DNA of 64,000 nt. Origin: Littorina saxatilis (Eukaryota; Mollusca; Gastropoda; Littorinimorpha; Littorinidae). Below are positions 28,321-37,999 of the stretch, in pieces. The DNA lies in the NCBI RefSeq assembly GCF_037325665.1, contig NC_090261.1, forward strand, positions 1,842,250 to 1,906,249, read 5' to 3'. Each line of letters begins with the position of its first letter. Within the stretch, counting starts at the first letter, position 1. The translations under genes and the position numbers were made by a program. The notes under the pieces are model-generated. The model searched no databases. It worked only from the letters and a program-made list of their open reading frames with translations, and was not told where the DNA came from.

Positions 28321-31300
28321 AAGTAAGATAATGATAAACACATACCAATATAAGCGTGCTGGTCGGTGACCATGTACTTGTTGTGGTTGACACGGGCATA
28401 GGGAATCTTCGTCTGGTTCGTGGTGAAGGCTGGCACTTCAAACAGTTTCTGGAAAAAACAAATGAGACAACGCATGTACTAACAGAACATGTAAATAATA
28501 TATTACCCCTTACCTCCAACAGCTGCAGACGTTCCCATTTCTACTGTAAGCTTTGCTTTGACATCTCTTCCCCCGCATATATGGTCATTATGAGACATCT
28601 CTTCCCCCGCATGTCATGGTTATTATGAGACATCTCTTCCCCCGCATGTCATGGTTATTATGAGACATCTCTTCCCCCGCATGTCATGGTTATTATGAGA
28701 CATCTCTTCCCCCGCATGTCATGGTTATTATGAGACATCTCTTCCCCCGCATGTCATGGTTATTATGAGACATCTCTTCCCCCGCATGTCATGGTCATTA
28801 TGAGACATCTCTTCCCCCACATGTCATGGTTATTATGAGACATCTCTTCCCCCGCATGTCATGGTCATTATGAGACATCTCTTCCCCCGCATGTCATGGT
28901 TATTATGAGACATCTCTTCCCCCGCATGTCATGGTCATTATGAGACATCTCTTCCCCCGTATGTCATGGTTATTATGAGACATCTCTTCCCCCGCATGTC
29001 ATGGTCATTATGAGACATCTCTTCCCCCGCATGTCATGGTTATTATGAGACATCTCTTCCTCCGCATGTCATGGTCATTATGAGACATCTCTTCCCCCGC
29101 ATGTCATGGTTATTATAAGACATCTCTTCCCCCGCATGTCATGGTTATTATGAGACATCTCTTCCCCCGCATGTCATGGTTATTATGAGACATCTCTTCC
29201 CCCGCATGTCATGGTTATTATGAGACATCTCTTCCCCCGCATGTCATGGTCATTATGAAACATCTCTTCCCCCGCATGTCATGGTTATTATGAGACATCT
29301 CTTCCCCCGCATGTCATGGTCATTATGAAACATCTCTTCCCCCGCATGTCATGGTTATTATGAGACATCTCTTCCCCCGCATGTCATGGTTATGAGACAT
29401 CTCTTCCCCTGCATGTCATGGTTATTATGAGACATCTCTTCCCCCGCATGTCATGGTTATTATGAGACATCTCTTCCCCCGCATGTCATGGTCATTATGA
29501 GACATCTCTTCCCCCGCATGTCATGGTTATTATGAGACATCTCTTCCCCCGCATGTCATGGTTATTATGAGACATCTCTTCCCCCGCATGTCATGGTTAT
29601 TATGAGACATCTCTTCCCCCGCATGTCATGGTTATTATGAGACATCTCTTCCCCCGCATGTCATGGTTATTATGAGGAGCACAATCTCCTCAGGGTTACT
29701 AACCCACATAGGAATGGCTGTCTTACCGCCCACTCCAAATCTTTCAGTCAGAACAGCCTTCTTTCTACCTTGCCCCTATACAGTGGAGTCCGGGTACAAC
29801 GAATCTCAAGGGAGATACATTTTAGTTCGTTATATCAGTAATTCGCTGTAGAGTTTTCAACCCTAAATGGCCTTAAGACAAGTTTTCCCACTCACCTTCA
29901 AATGATCGTCCCATCGATCTTTCCTTGGAGAGTACAATCTCTGCATGTTTTCAACAGCTTCATAATATAATCCATAGAGGCATAGTTCAAATGTTCACTT
30001 TACTGTCACAATTTTAGAAGTAAAATTTAAAAAGTCGTGTAAAAGCATGTACATATGTACATTCTGATCAATCTCCGATTTCATGGTGTCCACCAGTTCT
30101 GGTGCATGTACTACCCTGGCCAAGTTTCCTCTCAAGACATCAAAGAGACCGCCCCATAGGTTAAACTCCCCATAGGTTAAACTCGGTCACTGACCCGGGA
30201 GTGACCCGGGTGCAGGAAGTGTTTCCTCTCTCATAAAGGGGAACCACCTCTCATAGCTAAAACTGGGTCAATGACCCCTGGGAAGAAGGTCACAGTGTCT
30301 ATAAACAAGGCCACCCCCTCACAGGCAGATCGTTGTAGCCTTGTGACTTTTTAGAGCACAGTCATAGCTTAGCAGCTGATGAGTGGAATAGTGAAAACAC
30401 AGCGGGGGTGGCTGTTCCGTGCACCTCCCGCTGTTTGTTCAGAGTTTGTTCAGAGTTCGCTCAGAGTTCGCTCATCACGCGATGTGCACTTGTGTTTGTG
30501 TATTTTTGTCTTTGGAGACAGTTATTGACATCAGTTCGTTGTAGCCTTGTGACTTTTAGAGACAAAACGGCTCTGGGGCGATGAAAACGTGTTTGTTATA
30601 AGAGGGGTTCGTTATGCAAATGAGTTCAAAAGGTTCGTTGTGGCCGGAAAGTAACAAGTAAGAAATAGAAGGCTGTCTGCCGGGAAATCAATGGCAGTTC
30701 GTTAAAAGCGGGATTTCGTTATACCCAGGTTCGTTATACCTGGACTCCACTGTAGTCAGAACAGCCTTCTACCTTGCCCCTATAGTCAGAACAGCCTTCT
30801 ACCTTGCCCCTATAGTCAGAACAGCCTTCTACCTTGCCCCTATAGTCAGAACAGCCTTCTACCTTGCCCCTATAGTCAGAACAGCCTTCTACCTTGCCCC
30901 TATAGTCAGAACAGCCTTCTACCTTGCCCCTATAGTCAGAACAGCCTTCTACCTTGCCCCTATAGTCAGAACAGCCTTCTACCTTGCCCCTATAGTCAGA
31001 ACAGCCTTCTACCTTGCCCCTATAGTCAGAACAGCCTTCTACCTTGCCCCTATAGTCAGAACAGCCTTCTACCTTGCCCCTATTTGACAATGTACAGTGG
31101 AACCTGACCTCTCCTCAACCACCATCTGTCCACAACCACCATCTGTCCACAACCACCATCTGTCCACAACCACCATCTGTCCACAACCACCACCCCAGAG
31201 GATCCCCTACATGCTTTTTTCTTCCACATAAATAATCTTTGGATAACTACAATTTGTCATTAGCGACCACTTTTGGTCGGTCCCTCGGGTGGTTGTTATC

Positions 31301-32228
31301 GACAGGTTTGACTGTGTTAGGGTGCTGCATGTTTTCAAATGTCTTTTTCATACCTAGTGCCACTCTTGTGTTGGATCAATGTCCAGGCTTGACTGTCTTA
31401 GGGTGCTGCATGTCTTGTTCATACCTAGTGCCACTCTTGTGTTGGATCAATGTCCAGGCTTGACTGTCTTAGGGTGCTGCATGTCTTGTTCATACCTAGT
31501 GCCACTCTTGTGTTGGATCAATGTCCAGGCTTGACTGTGTTAGGGTGCTGCATGTCTTGTTCATACTTAGTGCCACTCTTGTGTTGGATCAATGTCCAGG
31601 CTTGACTGTGTTAGGGTGCTGCATGTCTTGTTCATACCTAGTGCCACTCTTGTGTTGGATCAATGTCCAGGCTTGACTGTCTTAGGGTGCTGCATGTCTT
31701 GTTCATACCTAGTGCCACTCTTGTGTTGGATCAATGTCCAGGCTTGACTGTCTTAGGGTGCTGCATGTCTTGTTCATACCTAGTGCCACTCTTGTGTTGG
31801 ATCAATGTCCAGGCTTGACTGTCTTAGGGTGCTGCATGTCTTGTTCATACCTAGTGCCACTCTTGTGTTGGATCAATGTCCAGGCTTGACTGTGTTAGGG
31901 TGCTGCATGTCTTGTTCATACCTAGTGCCACTCTTGTGTTGGATCAATGTCCAGGCTTGACTGTGTTAGGGTGCTGCATGTCTTGTTCATACCTAGTGCC
32001 ACTCTTGTGTTGGATCAATGTCCAGGCTTGACTGTGTTAGGGTGCTGCGTGTCTTGTTCATACCTAGTGCCACTCTTGTGTTGGATCAATGTCCAGGCTT
32101 GACTGTCTTAGGGTGCTGCATGTCTTGTTCATACCTAGTGCCACTCTTGTGTTGGATCAATGTCCAGGCTTGACCTAGTGGAGAATGAGTAGTGCTGTTT
32201 ATGCATTGTACAGAGGGCAAAGGAAGGG

Positions 32229-32262
<34 letters not shown>

Positions 32263-35200
32263 GAGAGAGAGCTGACTGGTACAACAATGACAAGAGAACT
32301 GACCACTTGAAGGTCGGTGTGGGGGTAGTGTAGGTGTCCCATCATGGTCAGGGAGCAGAGCAAGGGGTACATGTCTTTCTTGGTGTGATTCCACTTGCTG
32401 GCCAGTATGCGTACCCTCACCCGCCGGTCAAACGCCGCTTCCCTCAGTGCATCGTCGATCACTGGCCAGTACCTGCGCAAGTCACAAACATAACACTAAA
32501 TCAAATAGCTAAAAAAATAAAACAATTTGCTTGAGTATTTCAAGAGTAATTCTCCATGGCTGAGTACGTGAGGATTAAATGTTATGCGAATATCTTGAAT
32601 TCTTAACTAAGACATCTGAACATTCAAGTTGATTTCCATCAATAAATACTGTAATTTGATTGAACCATGTGGACCACAGCCTGTGTATTTTTAGTGAAGT
32701 ACAAGGAATATTCCTCACATCTTTGCTTAAGTTGAACAAAACTGACAACACTAACAAAAAGAGACACTGAATGGTGTTACTTGGTAGTGTTAATGAGATG
32801 AAAATATCCCTTTCATGAAAAGAATACCCATGATTCCCAGGGAGTTCATTTCCGCCAAGTTCCATGCTATGCGGTAATCATGCTTCCAGAGACAGGTGGA
32901 GGTTGTACTCACCTATTATGGGCCAGGTAGAGAGAGGAGGGACTGTAGTCCATGACAGCAATGTTGATAAACTCCTTAGCGTTTTTGATAACATCAAGGA
33001 TGGCATCAAGGTCCTTTGTACGCCCCTCTGGGCAAAACTCAGGAGGTGAGCTCTGCAATTTTGGAGGGTAAAGTACAGCATGGCGTTCTCTGAATCAAGA
33101 GGGACTGAACAAAGTTGTTGGGCTGGATATGATGTGTGTGAGTGTGGTTAAATAAGGTGCTTCAAAACAAACTTGTACTTCAAAGAATACAATGGTGCTG
33201 AAAAATTGTGAGATACATTTAGTCCACAAATGAATAAAAGCACACATTTGAAGCACACAGCCACAACAAACGTCATTTTCATACCTCTTATTTTAAGATG
33301 TTCTGTCTCAATATTACGTTTCCTTACATTTGTTTTCTCTTGATAATGTATTATAATCTTTCTCTTGATAATGTTTTATAATCTACCTCCATTTAAAGAC
33401 TTCACAGTAAGTAGTGCACAATGTTTTCTCTTGATAATGTATTATAATCTTTCTCTTGATAATGTTTTATAATCTTTCTCTTGATAATGTTTTATAATCT
33501 ACCTCCATTTAAAGACTTCACAGTAAGTAGTGCACAATGTTTTCGCTTGATAATGTTTTATAATCTACCTTCATTTAAAGACTTCACAGTAAGTAGGGCA
33601 CAATGTTTTCGCTTGATAATGTTTTATAATCTACCTCCATTTAAAGACTTCACAGTAAGTAGGGCACAATGTTTTCGCTTGATAATGTATTATAATCTAC
33701 CTCCATTTAAAGACTTCACAGTAAGTAGGGCACAATGTTTTCGCTTGATAATGTTTTATAATCTACCTCCATATAAAGACTTCACAGTAAGTAGGGCACA
33801 ATTTGTTTGTAAAGCGCAGTTCATGCAAGTCATAAAGGATAAAAATGCAACAGTGACATAACGGTGTAGCCAAACGTTGAACCCACAGATACATATTCAG
33901 AGACGTGTGTCATTGTTCTTTGTTACAACATGCTAACAGGTGTGTAGAACATGCTAACAGGTGTGTAGAACATGCTAACAGGTGTGTAGAACATGCTAAC
34001 AGGTGTGTAGAACAGGTACGTACAGACAGGTAGACAGGCGCCGTTGTGTCGTTGAAGCGGACGTCCATGGGGTTGGTGACGTTGATGTCGGTGTTGAAGT
34101 CGGAGGGCCAGGTGTCGGGGATGGTGTTTTTGGGGTCACCCAGGTACCAGTAGACGTCAAAGATGTTCTGCAGGTTAGCCGCCAGACTGGAACAGTTCTG
34201 GACCAGCACGCCTAGTTCCTTCACCTGTCACCGCACAGCCAAACCAGCGATCAGTCACAGACAAGGGGTGAACAGGGGAATAGACGGAAATTTCTAATTG
34301 GAGTTAAAGTGTGTAAACGATTCGCTTAGGCAATCACTTCTGACATGCCATCGCTCAAAAGTCTGGTACATCTCTAAATTCACATACATTCTCTTTGTTT
34401 TGCCCCTCCATCTATAACCTTACTTTTTGCCAGGGAAAAAGCTTACCAGCCTTTGCTCAACAGTTCTATTTATCTCTAAAAGCTCGGGTGACATTGCACA
34501 GCCAACAGTTATTTCCCATATAAGTGGAAACAATAAAAAAAAAAAGTCTTGCTATATTCCTCATTTTACAAAGGTACCCTGCGCAATTACTTTTAACCAC
34601 AGGGAAAAGACATGAGAATTCTAGAGCAAAAACTTTGAAGGAGTATGTCTTAACTCAAATCACACCATGGAAGACTTTGAACGCCAGTGAGTCTAACACG
34701 ATGCTGCTGAAAGTGACAGACCTGTGTGAGTGATCTCCAGTCCAGGTTAGCACTGCCGATGTAAAAGTGTTTGCCATCCACCAGCCAGAACTTGGTGTGC
34801 AGGATGCCCTTGTCCAACAGACGGGTAAAGTTCACTGTGCGCACTTCCACCGTGTGACCTGCACACACATTGCACATCATTAGGACTGAAAATGTTGCCA
34901 ATCTGCGCCTTCTTCGCTTGCCCTAACACTAACAGTAACACTAACAATAATTGTACTTTCACTTGTACAACTCCTGGCATAGCAATGGATACACGGATTA
35001 CAATCCTTTACTCCATTCTCACCTTTACTTAAAGTCAGTTCCTTTATCCTGACATCACAAATAATACCAAAATATGATCCAAACTGAACGGTATGGCAGG
35101 AGCAGGGATGCGAGTGCCTCACAGTGCTTTTCCCAATGGTCAGCACATCTCTCTCTCTTTTGCTCCTTCATTTGACTTTTCTTCCCCCAGTACACAGGTG

Positions 35201-37996
35201 TCCTGTTTAGTTTTCTCCACCTAAACACCTTACCTGACCCTTGGCCTTTCTGCGAGAGGATAGCCGTGTCGTTGTTCTCAGCGTTCTGCACGATCCTCAG
35301 AGACAAGTTATGATTCCCCACATCCAGCAGTGACCGAAAGATGTCCTCTCCCTGAAAAACACAATACAAAATGTCAAGTTTTGTGCACTGCAAGGCTATA
35401 ATGTGTCCACTCCAGCAGTGACTGAAAGATGTCCTCTCCCTGAAAAACACAATACAAAATGTCAAGTTTTGTGCACTGCAAGGCTATAATGTGTCCACTC
35501 CAGCAGTGACTGAAAGATGTCCTCTCCCTGAAAAACACAATACAAAATGTCAAGTTTTGTGCACTGCAAGGATATAATGTGTCCACTCCAGCAGTGACTG
35601 AAAGATGTCCTCTCCCTGAAAAACACAATACAAAATGTCAAGTTTTGTGCACTGCAAGGCTATAATGTGTCCACTCCAGCAGTGACTGAAAGATGTCCTC
35701 TCCCTGAAAAACACAATACAAAATGTCAAGTTTTGTGCACTGCAAGGATATAATGTCTCCACTCCCTGCTGTGTCTGCAATATTCTGTATCAAATTCATA
35801 AAGCGACAAGAAGGTGCATGAAATCAGTCGGCAAAGGACAACATTTCTAACCAAACTCACATCAGCGGAGCTGTTGTCATGGAAAGCAATGTCAGAGCCT
35901 CTGAGCGTCCAGTAGTAGGATGCGATGTGGATGGACTCCTTGGCCGATTCAATCAGAGATTTCAGGCCGCTGTACGTTGAGGGGTGTACCTGCTGACCCT
36001 CCGCAAACGTCAGGTTTTGTGGGATGGACTCCACCAGGGTGAACCTGCAAGGAAGCAGGGGAACAAAACATTCAGATTCACCATTACAGAAAAAGCACCC
36101 TATTTATTTATTTATTTTGATCTAGTGTTTTATAAGGGAAAGGGGGGGGGGATGGACACAGAACAAAATCCCAGAAATCAACTGAGAAAGACATTGATAG
36201 ACGATAAAAGACGATTAAAAAAAATTACAGTAAACTGCTGGGCAGAAAACCTTTAACCTAATCCAGTTCACTTATTCAGGTAAACCTTGACCAAGCATGC
36301 TGAAGTGTCTTTCTTTCTTTCTTTCTTTATTTGGTGTTTAACGTTGTTTTCAACCGTTAAAGGTTATATCGCGACGGGGAAAGGGGGGGGATGGGATAGA
36401 GCCACTTGTTATTTGTTTCTTGTTCACAAAAGCACTAATAAAAAAATTGCTCCAGGGGCTTGCAACGTAGTACAATATATGACCTTACTGGGAGAATGCA
36501 AGTTTCCAGTACAAAGGACTTAACATTTCTTACAGACTGCTTGACTAAAATCTTTACAAACATTGACTATATTCAGGCATGGGAATTGAAAATTGTAAAA
36601 AAGGCGGAAAATTTATAACTGAAGACGCGAAGCGTCAAGTCGACGGCGCGAAGCGCCTAGCCTTACTAGGGGGGTCCGGGGGCATGCTCCCCCGGAAAAA
36701 AATTTCTACAAAGAACCCAGATGGTGCAATCTGGTGTCATCTGAGCTCCAAGTTTTCCATTAAATTCTGTTTTTAGAATCAGAGTTTTTAGTACAAAAAT
36801 GTACCAATTTTTGCTTTTTTGAAGAAAAAAAATATATACATGTATTATATGGTTTAAATTGAAAACAAATTTATCTGTTGAGACAAACAGGACAATGTAA
36901 CTTGTAACACAATCTGTGCAATCTGGTTTACTTTCAAACATAAAAGTTCAATAACTGAGGCGGGCGGTAGCAATGCGTGAACAAAGTACGGAAAGTTTTC
37001 GCGGGCTTTTGCGCAAAGGCCAAAGTAACCGGTGCTTTTTTTGTGTGCCTCCCCCCTTTATTTTTTCGGCGGACACTTTTGCATTTTCGGCGGAACAAAA
37101 AAAGAAATCGGCGGAAATCCGCCGTTCGGCGGACAATTCCCATGCCTGTATATTCTATACAAGAAACACTTAACAAAGGTAAAAGGAGAAACAGAATCCG
37201 TTAGTCGCCTCTTACGACATGCTGGGGAGCATCGGGTAAATTCTTCCCCCTAACCCGCGGGGGGTATGTTGAAGTGTACCACTTTGACAGCATGCATACA
37301 CCGAGTACTGAGCGTCAGAAGATAATAGTTAATACAAACTATCATAGTGAAAGAAAGCAAAATCCTCTTCTTCTAAGCCACATGTTATAGTGATGAAGAC
37401 TGATTATTGTGTTTCGTATTAGCAGTGTGGTGCACATATTCCTCTGAGTAATACACTATTTTTTAAGAAAGTCTATCAGACTGAAGTAAGATGATAGAAT
37501 CTATAGAATGATAATACATAATGGAATAGAAATCCTGTGTGGTATTTTTTTAAACTTACACACAGTTATCAGCATACTGTGACGGGGCCAATGGTGGAGC
37601 CACTGCTATAAAGTCCATGGGCATCTCGTTCACACCCAGCCCCTCATCATCATCACCCGCTGTGTGTGTGTTCCCCCTGTCACTGTCAGTGCCGGGGGCT
37701 GGTTCAGCACAGGTGAAGTAACACTCCGTGGACATGCCGTAGTAGGCCACCACTGACAAGGCAGTGAACACTCCCGCAGCAAAAATGCCAAAGTAGAAGC
37801 AGAAGGATGCAAAACACAATGGTCTTTTTGCCCTCCTGGCTCCTCTGTGGGTTCCAATCCAGTTGTCAGCGGAGACTGAGTCGTCCAGTGTGTTGGATAC
37901 CAGCATGGCCTTGTCGCCGCTCAGTCGGTCAGGTTGCTGTTTGGATGACCCCATTGACGACTTTGGTTTCATGGTGCTTGTCTTATACACCAGTGA
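27631..37996 (-). CDS. PLD3-like: PLD3/PLD4-like endolysosomal phospholipase D family protein, complete
   Basis: Nine coding exons (37996-37560, 36044-35861, 35351-35234, 34858-34722, 34224-34024, 33052-32913, 32472-32304, 28448-28346, 27809-27631) join in phase to about 553 residues. A type II membrane anchor ([20 protein letters not shown]) follows a cytosolic N-terminus. Two phospholipase D motifs, [18 protein letters not shown] and [17 protein letters not shown], carry the catalytic His, Lys and Asn residues. Human PLD3 and PLD4 are lysosomal 5' exonucleases of single-stranded nucleic acid and also act in bis(monoacylglycero)phosphate metabolism; the same is inferred here. The join into exon 2 gives VFTLVESIP, like human VLVESIP. 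Whether it is closer to PLD3 or PLD4 is not decided. Confidence 0.95.
28148..28206 (-). mobile_element. SINE family B tail fragment
   Basis: In reverse it reads TATAACCTTCGTGGTTGAAA and then the ACGTTAAACACCAAATAAAG tail. Only the 3' end is present, in the last intron of the PLD3-like gene. Confidence 0.75.
28207..28320. repeat. (GT)n microsatellite
   Basis: Impure GT run with GGGT interruptions in the intron between the last two coding exons of the PLD3-like gene. It gives spurious open frames on both strands. Confidence 0.95.
28346..28448 (-). CDS. PLD3-like exon 8, second HxK motif
   Basis: Acceptor TTTTCCAG and donor GTATGT. Encodes [16 protein letters not shown], nearly identical to human PLD3. 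A (GT)n tract starts close to its donor. Confidence 0.92.
28545..29676. repeat. 35-bp minisatellite, about 32 copies
   Basis: The unit is GACATCTCTTCCCCCGCATG plus TCATGGTTATTATGA. A GTTAT/GTCAT switch runs through the array and a few copies have one-base changes. It lies in the intron between exons 7 and 8 of the PLD3-like gene. Confidence 0.95.
29781..30752. mobile_element. pogo/Tigger-like non-autonomous transposon, about 970 bp
   Basis: The ends are inverted repeats, CAGTGGAGTCCGGGTACAAC against CAGTGGAGTCCAGGTATAAC, both leading into AACGAA, with TA on both sides. Removing the element restores CCCCTA-TAGTCAGAAC, the unit of the 30-bp array that continues at 30753, so it inserted into that array. 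No transposase frame is visible. Confidence 0.85.
30753..31083. repeat. 30-bp minisatellite, 11 copies
   Basis: The unit is TAGTCAGAACAGCCTTCTAC plus CTTGCCCCTA, nearly invariant. A further unit lies left of the transposon at about 29744-29780. Confidence 0.95.
31095..31314. mobile_element. Short TIR element (MITE) with internal triplicated block
   Basis: CAGTGGAACCTGACCTCTCC at the left faces the complement CAGTCAAACCTGTCGATAAC at the right, with CAACCACC shared further in. The inside repeats CAACCACCATCTGTCCA. The 71-bp array begins directly at its right end. Confidence 0.6.
31305..32178. repeat. 71-bp minisatellite, about 12 copies
   Basis: The unit runs TTGACTGTGTTAGGGTGCTG, then CATGTCTTGTTCATACCTAG and on to CAATGTCCAGGC. 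Its first bases resemble the right end of the adjoining MITE (GGTTTGACTGTGTTAG), so the unit may include that terminus. Confidence 0.93.
32304..32472 (-). CDS. PLD3-like exon 7
   Basis: Acceptor TTGCGCAG and donor GTCAGT. Encodes [20 protein letters not shown], matching human [20 protein letters not shown]. Confidence 0.9.
32913..33052 (-). CDS. PLD3-like exon 6
   Basis: Acceptor AATTGCAG and donor GTGAGT. Encodes [14 protein letters not shown], like human LCPSGRTPDLKALL, and [10 protein letters not shown]. Confidence 0.9.
33366..33800. repeat. About 66-bp minisatellite, 6 copies
   Basis: Units contain CTTGATAATGTTTTATAATC and CTTCACAGTAAGTAGGGCAC. The CAG-GTAAGT-like text CACAGTAAGTAG recurs in each unit, so weak splice-site look-alikes exist on the plus strand, opposite to the gene. 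Confidence 0.9.
33925..34012. repeat. 21-bp repeat, about 4 copies
   Basis: The unit AACATGCTAACAGGTGTGTAG lies directly past the exon 5 donor of the PLD3-like gene. Confidence 0.9.
34024..34224 (-). CDS. PLD3-like exon 5
   Basis: Acceptor GGTGACAG and donor GTACGT. Encodes [15 protein letters not shown], closely like human VKELGVVMYNCSCLA. A 21-bp repeat begins a few bases past the donor. Confidence 0.9.
34722..34858 (-). CDS. PLD3-like exon 4, first HxK motif
   Basis: Acceptor GTGTGCAG and donor GTCTGT, which is GT but off consensus. Encodes [16 protein letters not shown] and [12 protein letters not shown]. Confidence 0.9.
35234..35351 (-). CDS. PLD3-like exon 3
   Basis: Acceptor TTTTTCAG and donor GTAAGG. 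Starts [10 protein letters not shown]. Its first 50 bases and acceptor are copied in the 88-bp array lying just upstream in the transcript (35352-35760). This copy is taken as the functional exon because only here does the frame continue to a conserved donor. Confidence 0.9.
35318..35760. repeat. 88-bp tandem array that copies an exon start and its acceptor
   Basis: About five units. On the gene's strand each holds ACATTTTGTATTGTGTTTTT, CAG, and then the first 35 to 40 bases of PLD3-like exon 3 with a few changes. The unit nearest the gene's 3' end is the true exon; the others are decoy acceptors with partial exons. Confidence 0.92.
35861..36044 (-). CDS. PLD3-like exon 2
   Basis: Acceptor CTTGCAG and donor GTGAGT. 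Encodes the conserved [11 protein letters not shown] start and [10 protein letters not shown], the equivalent of the human IASFYWTL block. Confidence 0.9.
36300..37268 (-). mobile_element. SINE family B, split by a transposon
   Basis: The tail and body lie at 36300-36573 and the head at 37149-37268. The middle (36574-37148) is a later insertion. It sits in the first coding intron of the PLD3-like gene. Confidence 0.85.
36574..37148. mobile_element. 575-bp TIR transposon nested in the SINE
   Basis: Ends are CAGGCATGGGAATTG and its exact complement. The host bases TATATT are duplicated on both sides (36568-36573 and 37149-37154), and the unbroken SINE at 6553 shows one copy there. The inside has GCGAAGCG-type short inverted motifs and repeated GGCGGA, with no transposase. 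Confidence 0.88.
37560..37996 (-). CDS. PLD3-like exon 1 (coding): N-terminus and membrane anchor
   Basis: Donor GTAAGT after GATAACTGTGT. An acceptor-like CTTTCTACAG precedes 37996, so a non-coding first exon probably lies further upstream. The Met may be at 37990 or 37972 (MKPKSS); human PLD3 also begins MKPK, which favours the second. Confidence 0.85.
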
Positions 37997-37999
37997 CTG

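Noticed and set aside
28080-28519. Cys-Val and His-Thr rich frames
   Set aside because: Translation of the (GT)n tract; only the PLD3-like exon at 28346-28448 is real.
28545-29676. A CRISPR-like array
   Set aside because: Units are contiguous with no unique spacers, and the context is an animal intron.
30734-31090. A 118-residue repetitive minus-strand protein
   Set aside because: Translation of the 30-bp array.
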